Source of the DNA: Sphingobacteriales bacterium 46-32
Lineage (GTDB): Bacteria > Bacteroidota > Bacteroidia > Chitinophagales > Chitinophagaceae
Assembly (NCBI GenBank): GCA_001898485.1
Contig: MKTY01000010.1
Coordinates: 1 to 64,000 of the forward strand
Direction of reading: 5' to 3'
Length of the DNA stretch: 64,000 bases
Shown one piece after another: positions 8,781 through 18,800 of the stretch (positions within the stretch are counted from its first letter, which is position 1; each line of letters opens with the position of its first letter). Both the position numbers and the translations under genes were made by a program. The notes beneath the pieces are model-generated. The model was not told the DNA's origin. It searched no databases and saw only the letters and a list, made by a program, of their open reading frames with translations.

Positions 8781-10513
8781 TTCATTTTTCTTGTTAAATA
8801 CCGGACTGCTTTTTCGACTAACTCATCCCGGTTTTGCCGGAAACCTTTAATGGTAGGTAAAACTTCCACATCGGGCCGGATGCCTACCCGCTGCGTTTCA
8901 CGTCCATCTTTCCAGTATATGCCCGTACCCGTGAAACCGGCATATACGTCTCCCGGAAGCTGGAAGTAGGACGAGGGGCCATCGGCACCCGCCGTTGCGC
9001 TCCCCATCAATATGGCACCCGGAGCCTGACTGAACAGCATCGACATAAATTCGCCCACACTGATCGCTTCTTCATTGATCAGGATCACCACCGGTTTGTT
9101 GTACCTGGCCGCGTGTGGTTTGAAGGGCGGTGCACTATCCTTTGCCAGCAAAAATGCACCGGCATACTCCGGCTGACCGGTTGAAAATACGTAAGGCTGT
9201 TTACCTTCACAAATCCATTCTTCCAGCAGCCCGATCACATTCGGTCTTTTCGGATCTTCTATAGCATTTTGCCGGGCATCTATTATCAGTGCTGAACTTT
9301 TTTCGAGCAATTGAACCAGGCGGGCACTGTCTTCATTCATCGTGAGTTTACCCATGTTGAGATACAGGATACCCTTATCGCGCATGCTGAGCGAAGAATC
9401 CTTTTGCAGGGCAAAAGCAGGAACATATGGATCGACCCGGCCCTTATTCAATTCATTGGGGACGGTGATCACCAGCCTCTTTTTCTTTTTCCTTATTCCT
9501 AATAGGGTAGTGGGAGATGTGCTGCGATTGAGATTAACGCAAATAAAGTATAACTGGTATGCCCTGGTAGACCCGGGTGTGATGAGCAATTTTTCTTCCA
9601 GTATTTCTTTTATCGAACGGCCATCGATGGATTCCACAATATCTCCCACGGAGAGTCCGGCCGCTGCAGCCACACTGTCTTTACTGATTGATGAGATAAT
9701 TACCTGACCCTGTACATAGTTGAAACGGACCGGCAGGTAATAAGCCCCCATCATATTATTGGCTACAGCCGATGTCACAAATCCATGACCATCGTGTAAG
9801 GCCGTCACCAGGCGCATGATGGCGAGGTTATATGCTTCCGGAGAGCCCGCCTGTAGAAATTCGTTTATACCAGTGCTCAGTATCCGGTCCCATGACACAG
9901 GCAGATTGTATTTATACGGATACCAGTACTCCATGGCATTCCAAAACCGGAAGAGTGCCAGCAATCTCACGGCTGGCTTACTCCACTCAGCTGCAGGAAA
10001 TCTTTTTTCATTTTGAAACACGGGTATATTCAGCCCTTCTGTTCGGAAGAATTTTATGTACCGCTGATCTCCCTGCTGGCGATGGACCAGTACGGTCTGC
10101 AGTTTTTTTGTCAGCGCCTGACCAAGTTCTTGCTCCGATATCCAGCTGAAATCTGGCAGCAGCTTTGGCGCTTCCAGCGTATGATAGTCGGGGGCTACTA
10201 CGGGTGGAATATCACCCAGCCGGGCAATCCAGTTCAGCAGCGAATCATTGCGGTCCAGCTGCGATCCGGCATTCAGGTAGCCAGGCAGGAAATTGATCAA
10301 TTCGGTATCCCAGTCCTTTTTTGCTTCGGTAATGGAGGGATGGAAATATTTGATAAAGCCCCAGACCTTTCCGAGCTGGTAAAGTGACCGGGTATTCTCC
10401 GGGTTGAGGACAACGTGTCTGTCGCCAATGGTAATGCTGTTTGTATTGGTCTGGGCGGTAGCCGGGGCCGATAAAAGAATAAAAAGACCGGCCAGTATCA
10501 GGAATTTGTGCAT
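8777..10513 (-). CDS. S41-family (tail-specific protease-like) serine peptidase
   Basis: Secreted peptidase of 578 residues starting at the ATG at 10513, which gives a clear signal peptide (MHKFLILAGLFILLSAPATA); a longer frame to 10666 adds nonsense. It has an N-terminal helical region, a PDZ-like segment (near VAAAAGLSVGDIVESIDG) and the S41 catalytic domain with probable nucleophile Ser485 in NEEAISVGEF, then GSATAGADG and a TQRVGIRPD segment. The family cleaves proteins at their C-termini in the periplasm. First gene of the operon with the LytS kinase and LytR regulator, suggesting proteolytic input to or output of that system. Confidence 0.9.
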   Translation of the reverse strand: MHKFLILAGLFILLSAPATAQTNTNSITIGDRHVVLNPENTRSLYQLGKVWGFIKYFHPSITEAKKDWDTELINFLPGYLNAGSQLDRNDSLLNWIARLGDIPPVVAPDYHTLEAPKLLPDFSWISEQELGQALTKKLQTVLVHRQQGDQRYIKFFRTEGLNIPVFQNEKRFPAAEWSKPAVRLLALFRFWNAMEYWYPYKYNLPVSWDRILSTGINEFLQAGSPEAYNLAIMRLVTALHDGHGFVTSAVANNMMGAYYLPVRFNYVQGQVIISSISKDSVAAAAGLSVGDIVESIDGRSIKEILEEKLLITPGSTRAYQLYFICVNLNRSTSPTTLLGIRKKKKRLVITVPNELNKGRVDPYVPAFALQKDSSLSMRDKGILYLNMGKLTMNEDSARLVQLLEKSSALIIDARQNAIEDPKRPNVIGLLEEWICEGKQPYVFSTGQPEYAGAFLLAKDSAPPFKPHAARYNKPVVILINEEAISVGEFMSMLFSQAPGAILMGSATAGADGPSSYFQLPGDVYAGFTGTGIYWKDGRETQRVGIRPDVEVLPTIKGFRQNRDELVEKAVRYLTRKMK

Positions 10514-10824
10514 AATGTACGGCGTTGGATAGTGAATGAAATGGTTCACCGCACGAATGTAGCAGTACGTATAGCCGGCCTGAAATTTTTTACACCAACA
10601 AGGCTTTGGGCAGGACGTAATTGGGTACCATTCATATAACAATACCGGTCTATTCGGACGTATCAACTTTATTTTTGTGATATTCTTATTTTGATAAATC
10701 AGCCGGCCTTTTCATTATAGATTATCTTTACCCACCGACCTGATCTCCATAAAATTGTGTAGGGTGATCAGGAATATTCGCTGGTTTAATAAAAAAAGCG
10801 GCTATACCATAGTCGTTACCCTAT
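10514..10824. other. Divergent intergenic region between two S41 peptidase genes
   Basis: 311 bp separating the leftward peptidase operon from the rightward peptidase gene. It should hold both promoters. A TATTTTTG box at 10670-10677 fits the Bacteroidota -7 consensus on the plus strand but has no TTG at the right distance, so I do not call a promoter. No other structure was seen. Confidence 0.4.
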
Positions 10825-12597
10825 ATGAATAGAATTATGCGCTATCTGATAGTATCCATTTTTTCAACACTGTTTTATTTTACTTCAATTGCCAAACCTC
10901 TCCCGCGAGAACAGGCTTGTCTGTTGTATTTTAAAACATGGAATTTTCTGAAATATTACCATCCTGAACTGGCCAGTGGCAGGAAAAATGCAGACAGTCT
11001 TTTTTTTGCAACCCTGCCCCAGGTATTGGAAAATACCAGCGTCCGTTCTTTTAATGTTTTAATGAGGGATTTACTCTCGGCTTATGTACTTCCCAATACG
11101 ATGATAGTACCGGCAGCTGATAACGGCGACCTGCTGGTTAACAATTTTGATCTCGGTTGGTATGAACGGAGCAACATACTGAACCGGGCTAACCGCAATA
11201 GTCTGAAAGCGCTGTTCAGCAAGCGTTATACAGATAGTGTACATTATTATTTACCCGCTAAAAACTATTTCGCTGAGTTGCCCAATGAGCCGGCTTATGC
11301 TATCGGAAAGACCGATAGCGTATCGCTCAAGTACCGGCTGCTGGCACTTGCCAAATTGCAGGGTGCCGTGGATTATCTCTATCCGCATAAGTACCTGATG
11401 GAACAATCTTTTGACGAATTGTTAAGGCAGGCCATCCGAACGCTGATTAAGACTGGTGACCGCCTGATTTATGAGCGTACTTTGTTGACATTGGTCGCTT
11501 CCCTGCAGGATACTCATTCCTTTTCCTTCTTTAAGCAAATGGTTTACCGCAAGAGCATTTTTAATAATGCGTTCTATCCTCCATTCGATTACCAGGTCTT
11601 TGCAGATGGCATACTGGTTACAGCTATTATTATTCCCGATTGGTGCCGCAATGCGGGGATCAATAAGGGCGATTTTATTGTGGGTATTAACGGTAAGCCG
11701 GTATCTCAACGCATCCATGAACTCGCGGGTTTACTTTCCGCTTCCAACCGGCCAACTCTTATAAATCGTCTGTCGGCCTATCCCGACAACCTGGTATGGG
11801 GTATGGATGATCCATATCCTGTACTGCAGATCAAAAGGGGAAATGAAAATACCAATTTGAAGGTCAGTTTTGTGAGTAGCAGTGATGCGGCAGCACTGAA
11901 GCAACTGAACGAATATCTTTCCATCGACCGGTCAGACCGATCGGAAGATTCCGGGCTGATTCTGCTGCCCGGCGATATCGTGTATTTCAAAATCAGTAAT
12001 GTTGCCCGGCTTTTCGGAGAAGTACCGGATACTCTCATTGATGCGCATATGGATTCTTTGTTCAGTCTGGTCAGAAAGAAACGGGCCGTTATTTTCGATA
12101 TGCGCGGATATCCCGACTGGGGTGGGTTTGTTTATACCTATCTGCCACGCAGTTTTGGCACTACTCCTTATCAGTACGCTAAATATTATGAAGTCAACAG
12201 GCAGAGGTTGGGTACTTACCGTTATAAACCGCTCACGGAGGTGTATATGAGTGCAGACCTGAGTGTGGTTAATCCTCCTTATAATGGGAAAGTGGCTATC
12301 CTGGTCGATCCGGAGACATTGAGCCAGAGTGAGTGGAATACCATGCATATCCAGTATTTATTTCCAAATGCGCAGACGATTGGCGAGATTTCTGCCGGGG
12401 CAGACGGAGATGAGAAAGTATTGAATCTGCCAGGTGGTTACCGGGTGAATTTTACCGGTAATGCCGTTTTTTATCCAGATGGCAGCCCTGCGCAAAAGAC
12501 CGGTGTTAAGATTAACTTGCCGGTAACGATTACTCCCGAAGGCGTTAGTAAAGGGAAAGATGAATTACTGGAAAAGGCGTTGGAATGGATTAAGTGA
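10825..12597 (+). CDS. S41-family serine peptidase
   Basis: Protein of 590 residues with a signal peptide (VSIFSTLFYFTSIAKP region), a helical N-terminal region, a PDZ-like segment (NAGINKGDFIVGINGKPV) and an S41 catalytic domain with probable nucleophile near Ser500 in DPETLSQSEW, followed by GEISAGADGD and a C-terminal QKTGVKINLP stretch. Its layout parallels the divergent peptidase at 8777-10513, so the two are likely paralogues. A second ATG four codons on (10837) is an equally possible start. It is a single gene; substrate unknown. Confidence 0.88.
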   Translation: MNRIMRYLIVSIFSTLFYFTSIAKPLPREQACLLYFKTWNFLKYYHPELASGRKNADSLFFATLPQVLENTSVRSFNVLMRDLLSAYVLPNTMIVPAADNGDLLVNNFDLGWYERSNILNRANRNSLKALFSKRYTDSVHYYLPAKNYFAELPNEPAYAIGKTDSVSLKYRLLALAKLQGAVDYLYPHKYLMEQSFDELLRQAIRTLIKTGDRLIYERTLLTLVASLQDTHSFSFFKQMVYRKSIFNNAFYPPFDYQVFADGILVTAIIIPDWCRNAGINKGDFIVGINGKPVSQRIHELAGLLSASNRPTLINRLSAYPDNLVWGMDDPYPVLQIKRGNENTNLKVSFVSSSDAAALKQLNEYLSIDRSDRSEDSGLILLPGDIVYFKISNVARLFGEVPDTLIDAHMDSLFSLVRKKRAVIFDMRGYPDWGGFVYTYLPRSFGTTPYQYAKYYEVNRQRLGTYRYKPLTEVYMSADLSVVNPPYNGKVAILVDPETLSQSEWNTMHIQYLFPNAQTIGEISAGADGDEKVLNLPGGYRVNFTGNAVFYPDGSPAQKTGVKINLPVTITPEGVSKGKDELLEKALEWIK

Positions 12598-12914
12598 AAG
12601 GAGCGCCAGCTTTTCAATCCCTGCAATAAGACGGCAGCCAGAGTACTTTACCTGTTTAATTCTTACGGCAGACGATACTTAATTGTGATTCCTCCATTAT
12701 TGGGAACTGTGGGGCGATAGATTATTTCGCCGATCAGTTATTCAGAAATAATGTTGGCAAAAACAACTGCCGGTCAAAACCCTGCAGGCCGAATAAAATG
12801 AGGGGATCCGTCAACTCCCTGATAGGGGTATAAGCTTTTGTGAGTGAATGCAGTAACTCGTTGACTTGGTATCGTTTTCGGACGGGCAATTGAATTTCCT
12901 GCCAGGAACAGGTA
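12598..12914. other. Intergenic DNA without recognised features
   Basis: Non-coding stretch between the S41 gene and the TPR gene. Short minus-strand frames at 12734-13030 and 12774-12986 overlap the next gene and show no protein-like content. No terminator with a clear T-run was found. Confidence 0.4.
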
Positions 12915-12945
12915 TTGCATTTCCGGTTTTGGCCTGTTATATTTG
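12915..12945 (+). promoter_or_regulatory. Bacteroidota-type promoter (TTG-N20-TATATTTG)
   Basis: TTG at 12915-12917 and TATATTTG at 12938-12945 are separated by 20 bases and match the -33/-7 (TTG, TAnnTTTG) consensus of the Bacteroidota primary sigma factor. The predicted start lies a few bases before the ATG at 12965 of the zinc-ribbon/TPR gene, giving a very short leader. Confidence 0.5.
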
Positions 12946-12964
12946 TTGCAACCAACACCATCGC

Positions 12965-14005
12965 ATGGAACCGAACCAACTGCCATCGGAGCCTGGTCAG
13001 GCTGCTGCCGGCTGTGCCAATTGCAACCACCCTGTCATCGAACCAGGCTACCCCACACCATTATGCAGTGATTGCCGCACAAAATTTATTAAATATCCGA
13101 TTCCAACCGGCATTAAAATATTCGGTATTGCCATAGCGCTACTCGTGGCATTTTCTATGTTCAGTCTGCCTTCCAACCTTTCCGTAGGATTACATTTTGA
13201 ACGAGGCGTGGAGGCTATATCCGGAAAAAAGTATATGACAGCTTTGCGGGAGCTTTCAGATGTCATCGACAAGAAGCCCAATTTTCTTGAAGCGAAAGAA
13301 TACCTGGCTATTGCGGCATTTCATAATGGTGATATTAGCCTGTTTGCACAAATAGTAGGACAACTGGAAGGTAAACAGGTAGATGATGAAGAACTTTTAT
13401 CGACACTAAATTCGCTGATCCTTAAAGGAGAGGATTATCTTCCTTCCGACTCTTTTTTTAAACTAATTGAGCGCTATCATGGCATTGATAGCATTCCGCT
13501 GAGTGAATTTGAGGCCTTTGTATTACTGCATCCGGGGGAACCTTTTGCTACATCCAAACTGGCATCGGTATTATTCGATCAGAACCGTTTTGGCGAAGCG
13601 GACAGTCTGTTAAACATACTTCTTGCGGTTGATCCTTCTTATTTGAATGCGCTTGCCATAAAACCGAGTGTTAAGAGACAACTCAAACAATTTGACTCTG
13701 CACATTACTATTGCCGGCAAATACTGGTCCGCAATCCTGAATCATCGTATGGCCTGGCTTCCCGTGCACGTACTTTTCTTATGGAGGGGAAGGATGGAGA
13801 AGGGCTTAAATGGGCACTGGATGCCAATGCTATTGAGCCAGATAATGGGTACGTGATGGCCACCTTGTCACTGGCATATCATTTTAACAATAAAGCTACC
13901 GAGAGTGCAGGACTTATGGATAAGCTGCGAAAGGATTCAAGCAATTCCAGTTACCTGGAATATGCGGAAGATGTGATATCAGGAAAAGAAAAATTCAGAA
14001 ATTAA
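12965..14005 (+). CDS. Zinc-ribbon, membrane-anchored TPR protein
   Basis: Protein of 346 residues starting at the ATG at 12965, next to the predicted promoter; the longer frame from 12866 is rejected. A zinc ribbon is formed by C17-x2-C20 and C34-x2-C37, then one membrane helix at about 48-68, then tetratricopeptide-like helical pairs from about 75 to the end (LHFERGVEAISGKKY, ALRELSDVI and later repeats). This predicts a cytoplasmic zinc knuckle and an exported TPR domain. The next gene, 10 bases on, is a HExxH membrane protease, so the TPR part may recruit substrates. Function is inferred from architecture only. Confidence 0.8.
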   Translation: MEPNQLPSEPGQAAAGCANCNHPVIEPGYPTPLCSDCRTKFIKYPIPTGIKIFGIAIALLVAFSMFSLPSNLSVGLHFERGVEAISGKKYMTALRELSDVIDKKPNFLEAKEYLAIAAFHNGDISLFAQIVGQLEGKQVDDEELLSTLNSLILKGEDYLPSDSFFKLIERYHGIDSIPLSEFEAFVLLHPGEPFATSKLASVLFDQNRFGEADSLLNILLAVDPSYLNALAIKPSVKRQLKQFDSAHYYCRQILVRNPESSYGLASRARTFLMEGKDGEGLKWALDANAIEPDNGYVMATLSLAYHFNNKATESAGLMDKLRKDSSNSSYLEYAEDVISGKEKFRN

Positions 14006-14015
14006 TCCCAACGAT

Positions 14016-14549
14016 ATGTTTTTTATCCCAGGCGTTTTGCTTAGTATCCTGACATTTCCCGGTGTCATTGTGCATGAGTTGGCGCATCAGTTGTTTTGCA
14101 GATTATATAAAATTCCCGTGTTTAAAGTGGTTTATTTCCAGATGGAAAACCCGGTGGGCTATGTTGTGCATGAAACACCTGTTAATAAATGGCACGGAGT
14201 TATGATCAGTATTGGTCCGTTTATCGTCAATACCGTACTCGGTGCTTTGATTGCGTTTCCTGCTGCATTGCCGGTGTTTCAGTTCAATAGTGCAGGTCCT
14301 GTTGATTACATACTGATTTACCTTGGTATCTCTATCGCTATGCATGCATTTCCCAGTACAGGAGATGCGAATGCTATCTGGTCGCAGGTGAGTCAGAAAG
14401 AAACAGCACTATGGATCAAAATTTTGTCTTATCCCATAGTCGGATTGATCTATTTAGGCTCGCTCGGTAGTTTTTTCTGGCTCGATTTACTGTATGGGGT
14501 AGGAGTGGCGATCGGGTTTCCCCAACTGGTGATATGGTTGCTGCATTAA
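14016..14549 (+). CDS. HExxH membrane metalloprotease-like protein
   Basis: Integral membrane protein of 177 residues with H20-E21-L-A-H24 in the first helix, the zinc-binding and catalytic motif of site-2/M50-like and DUF3267-like membrane proteases. A second polar element, STGDAN, lies in a later helix and may supply the third ligand. About four to five hydrophobic segments are visible. It follows the zinc-ribbon/TPR gene by 10 bases and is surely cotranscribed. Substrate unknown; an inactive or non-proteolytic role cannot be excluded. Confidence 0.78.
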   Translation: MFFIPGVLLSILTFPGVIVHELAHQLFCRLYKIPVFKVVYFQMENPVGYVVHETPVNKWHGVMISIGPFIVNTVLGALIAFPAALPVFQFNSAGPVDYILIYLGISIAMHAFPSTGDANAIWSQVSQKETALWIKILSYPIVGLIYLGSLGSFFWLDLLYGVGVAIGFPQLVIWLLH

Positions 14550-14633
14550 TGGAGGAACATCCTATCCGCCGTTCTGAACAGAACCAATTCATCGTGGTTA
14601 TTACAACTTCGTACGATTCCGTATATTCATTCC

Positions 14634-15104
14634 ATGTTTCGCACCCGCACCAACTCAATTATTATTACAACGCTGGTGGCCGGCAGCCTGGATATACTGC
14701 TTGCTTTTTTGAATGCATGGCTCAGTAATGCTGTGACGCCCACACGCGTGCTGCAATACATTGCCAGCGGTTATTTCGGATCGGAGGCATTTGCGGGAGG
14801 TCCGCGTATGGCAGGCTGGGGCTTGCTGTTTCATTATCTCGTTGCATTCTCTTTTACGACGGCCTTCTTTTTCCTTTTTGCGAAGAATATTTTTTTAGCC
14901 AGGCACAAGGTACTCACCGCTATTGGATATGGGTTGCTGATCTGGATCGTCATGAACCTGCTTGTATTACCTATGAGCAGGGTGCCGGCGTCAAAAATGG
15001 AACCTGTGGCGATGATAAAAGGCATGATCATTTTGATAGTGGCCATGGGGCTGCCGCTTGTTTTCTTTTCCGCTATGTACAGGAAGAAAAGTTCAAAAAG
15101 CTAA
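14634..15104 (+). CDS. Four-helix integral membrane protein, possibly DUF1440/YagU-like
   Basis: Protein of 156 residues with four hydrophobic segments (about 10-30, 60-83, 93-115 and 128-148). The spacing of helices and the long second loop (YIASGYFGSEAFAGG) recall small YagU/DUF1440-type membrane proteins, but I am not certain. It starts 85 bases after the membrane protease gene and may share its transcript. An overlapping frame at 14534-14728 is not convincing. No transport or enzymatic motif is evident. Confidence 0.7.
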   Translation: MFRTRTNSIIITTLVAGSLDILLAFLNAWLSNAVTPTRVLQYIASGYFGSEAFAGGPRMAGWGLLFHYLVAFSFTTAFFFLFAKNIFLARHKVLTAIGYGLLIWIVMNLLVLPMSRVPASKMEPVAMIKGMIILIVAMGLPLVFFSAMYRKKSSKS

Positions 15105-15150
15105 ATGCCGCAGCGGCTTTTGGCTTATTCGGTCTCTTATTAATGCCTGT

Positions 15151-15178
15151 GGCCCGGCCTGATAGTACAGGCCAGGCC
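15151..15178. terminator. Hairpin between convergent genes
   Basis: GGCC-C-GGCCTG and CAGGCC-A-GGCC form an 11-position stem with one mismatch around a six-base loop. It sits between the ends of two convergent genes. There is no long T-run on either side, so it may be a structural or weak bidirectional terminator. A smaller GCCG/CGGC hairpin followed by TTTT lies at 15107-15121 and could stop the rightward transcript. Confidence 0.35.
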
Positions 15179-15206
15179 GGCAGGACGGTTTATGGGGGCT
15201 ATGATC

Positions 15207-15710
15207 CTATTTTTTTACCTGCTGTATTTCTTCCACACCATCTGCGGTGAACTTAAGCGTAAGGTATCCTGTTGTGTTTTCCAGCACAGCCTGGTAGGCG
15301 GTTTCACCGTGTGCCTTTATTTCGATGGCATGAAACAGCTGGTAGGCGGCATAATCCTTCCTGATATTTTTGCTGAAAGCTGCGGGCAACTCATTCATGC
15401 TGCAGTCGGTAATTACGTAATTCAGCTTTCCTTTTTCGGAGAAACTGGCCGTTGCTTTTCTTCCATTGTTAAGGAAGGAAACAAAACTATTGTTTTCGGC
15501 ACTGGTCCATTTTGGCTGGCTGGCATTTGGAAACAGGGTAGAAAAACTGGCTTTGGCGTTGCTTTCGCCGGCATTGCTTTCACCGGCATCAGCTAAACTT
15601 ACTTCTGTTTGTGCGGGGTTAACGGCACCCATACCCTGGGCCAGAGAAGCGGTATATATGCCCAGGCCAAGTAAGAGCGCGGCAGCGTTGGTTTTGATGG
15701 AGCGGTTCAT
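15207..15710 (-). CDS. Secreted PepSY-like protein
   Basis: Protein of 167 residues from the ATG at 15710, giving a signal peptide ending near LGLGIYTASLAQG; the longer frame to 15755 is rejected. The mature part (ASFSTLFPNASQPKWTS, then FSEKGKLNYVITDC and a second strand-rich repeat) resembles the PepSY-like/BLIP-like periplasmic fold common in Bacteroidota, where such proteins are thought to bind or inhibit peptidases. A short duplication (GESNA twice) follows the signal region. It is a single gene, transcribed toward the membrane-protein gene on the other strand. Confidence 0.75.
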   Translation of the reverse strand: MNRSIKTNAAALLLGLGIYTASLAQGMGAVNPAQTEVSLADAGESNAGESNAKASFSTLFPNASQPKWTSAENNSFVSFLNNGRKATASFSEKGKLNYVITDCSMNELPAAFSKNIRKDYAAYQLFHAIEIKAHGETAYQAVLENTTGYLTLKFTADGVEEIQQVKK

Positions 15711-15807
15711 ACTGATGTAGTTTAAGGTTGATAACGAGTAATTTGTACCGGACATAAAACTACTGCAGCACCCCGGCCAGGCACTGTAACAATCGGTTCA
15801 AAGACTA

Positions 15808-18800
15808 TCAATTTTGCGTCAAATGCTGGTTTGAAACCCAGTCTGATGGCGTCATGCCATACTTTTCCCTGAAACACTGGCTAAAATAGGAGGGACTGCT
15901 GAAGCCAACCCGGTAGGCTGCTGAAGTTATATCGAGACCATCCGAAATGAGGCTGGCAGCTTTCTGTAACCGGTATTGCCTGATGAGGTCATTGGTGGAA
16001 ATATTGAGCAGCGATTTTAATTTACGATTGAGCGTACTGCGACTCATGGCCATGGTTTTGCACAGGTAGTCAACGCCCAGTTCGGGATCCTCCAGTTTCG
16101 CATCCATTTCCTTATACAGTTGTAGCAGGAATGGGTCGGTAATCTCTGGCAGTGGATCGGCGGGGGCATTATGCTTAAGCTGTAATTGCAACCAGGCCCT
16201 TTGTTTTTGCTGTAACTGGTACAGGTTGCCAACCCGCAGTTCCAGCTCATACAGGTTGAAGGGTTTGGTAATATAATCATCAGCCCCGGTGCCTAATCCC
16301 TGCAGCCTTGCCTCATGGGCTGCTTTGGAGGTAAGAAGTATGAAACCGATATGGGCGGTGCGGTTATCTGTTTTGCTTCTTTTGCACAGGTCAAATCCAT
16401 CCTGTCCCGGCATCATGACATCGCTGATCACCATATCCGGCATTTCCTGTAAAATAAGGTCCCAGGCCTTTAAACCGTCTGCCGCTTCGAGCACGCGGTA
16501 ATATTTACCCATACTTTCTACAAGAAATGAGCGGAGTTCATCATTGTCTTCCACGATCAGGAGCAGGGGCGCATCAGCGTCAGCCACGGGCGACTGCTGC
16601 TGTTGGTTAACGATTGTTGCCGCGGCGGCCGTGTTTTCGCCATGCTCCACTTTCTTCATGGGTACGCTCACTATAAAACTGGTCAGATCGCCCGGCCTGC
16701 TGTGGAGTTGAATAGAACCCTGCATCAGCTCCGTTAACTCTTTTACCAGCGACAATCCGATACCCGTGCCTCCATAATGCCGGATAGCGGAATCGTCGAC
16801 CTGGTAAAAGCGGGTAAATATTTTTTGCTGCAGCTCTGCCGGTATACCCGGGCCATTGTCCGTTACCGTTAGTTGAATCATTTCGTCTTCATCAACCGAA
16901 AGTGTGACAGCTACCTGACCGTTGACGGGTGTAAATTTCAGGGCATTGCTCAGCAGGTTGGTCACTATTTTCTCCCATTTCTCCTCATCAAACAGGTAGT
17001 AGCCGGTTACTTTTGTGGCGGTAAAGGTTAAGGCAATATTTTTTTCTTTAGCTGCTATATCAAAGGATGCCACACAATCGGCTGTAAAAACTGCCAGCTC
17101 ACCTGCTGCTGTTTTTAGTTTTAACTGACCGTCATTCAGCTTCGAGAAATCCAGGAATTCGTTAATAAGGCGGAGCAGTTGTTTCGAATTTCTTTGAGCA
17201 GTTTTCACGTTGCTGATTGCTACAGGGGAAAGCGAATTGTCCTGAGCCAGTTTTTCGAGCGGTGTTATGATAAGTGTCAGTGGGGTTCGGAACTCATGGG
17301 TGATATTGCTGAAGAAACGGTCTTTTAATTCATCGACCTCACGCAGGCGAAGCGCCTCCCTTTTTTCAAAGGCCAGGTTTTGCTGAATTTTCAACCGTTT
17401 TTCCCTGAAAACAAGATACCAGCGTACAAGCACTACCGCTATGAGTGCATAAGTAAGCCAGGCCCACCAGGTGGCCCAGAAAGGTGGATTGATAACAATT
17501 TTTATTTCTTTAACCGCCTCACTCCACAAGCCATTATCTGCAGTGGCATTGATCCGGAAGGTATAATGGCCCGGGGGAAGTGCCGAGTATGAAGCTACAT
17601 TGGAGTAGCCGTTTTCTATCCAGCCTTTATCGGCGCCTGCCAGCTGATAGCGGTATCTTGTTCGCTGGGGCTGATTATACAGCAGCGCAGCAAATTCAAA
17701 ACGCAGATAATTTTTATCATGCGGTAGTACAATGCTGGATAAGGTGCTCAGCGATCCTTTAACAATGCTGTTGGCTATGTTTATATCCTGTGGCTCATTA
17801 TTGATCTGAAATCCTGTTAATAAAACAGGTACCTGGTCTGTTTTATTATCCGTGTCAAAATCATCGGGGTTTAAAACAGTATAGCCATCCAGTCCGCCAA
17901 ATACTAAACGGCCATCGGGTAATACAAATTTATGGGCACGGTTAAATTCATTGCTTTGCAGGCCATCTGTCTTTTCGAAGGCAATAATGTGTCCGGTAGC
18001 AGGGTCGAGCCGGAAAAGTCCTCGGTTGGTGCTGCACCAGATTCTGCCTTTTTTATCAGGCAATATGCAGTAAACGGTATTGTTGGGCAGGCCATCTTCG
18101 GTGGTGTAGATTCGCTGCAGTCCTTTATGTACATCCCATAGCAACAGACCACCTCCACGTGAACCAATCCAAAACCTGTTTTTGTTAACCGGATCTACGC
18201 AGATCTCTGTAAGCGTTTTGGGAACAGTGTTATTGCCTACGGGGCCTGCATATTTGGCGACTATTTTTTTTCCATCAAACTGAAACAGGCCATGCATATA
18301 GGTGGTCATCCAGATGTATCCGCCTATCTCGCGTGCATCAGCCAGCTCTACGTCTGCGTAGCTGGCCGGGTCGGGTTGCTGTTTTTCCGGCACAGCATTG
18401 AAATCATTCCATTTATACCATACCGCTTCAGTATGATCAAAGGCCCATATTTCACCATTGGCCCGGCTCACAACAGCATAAAATACTTTGTTATCGGGCA
18501 AATGCGGGAAACGGCGAAATCCCTGTGCAGTAAATTGAAATATACCAGCAGGCTGGTACCAGCTATTGCAGGTATAAAAATTATTTTTACTGTCTATAGC
18601 CTGGCGAAAGTAATAACTGGCATCGGGATAATCCCATTCATAAGGCAGCATCGATTTATCTCCGCCAATCCACATGGTCATTTCACCAATAAAATTGCTG
18701 CGGTATTTATACGATTCAAAATGAAGCGCCTTCAGGTCTATCTTAAGCAACCCCTGCGCATTTAAGCTTAACCACAATACATCAGACCGGTCTATAAACA

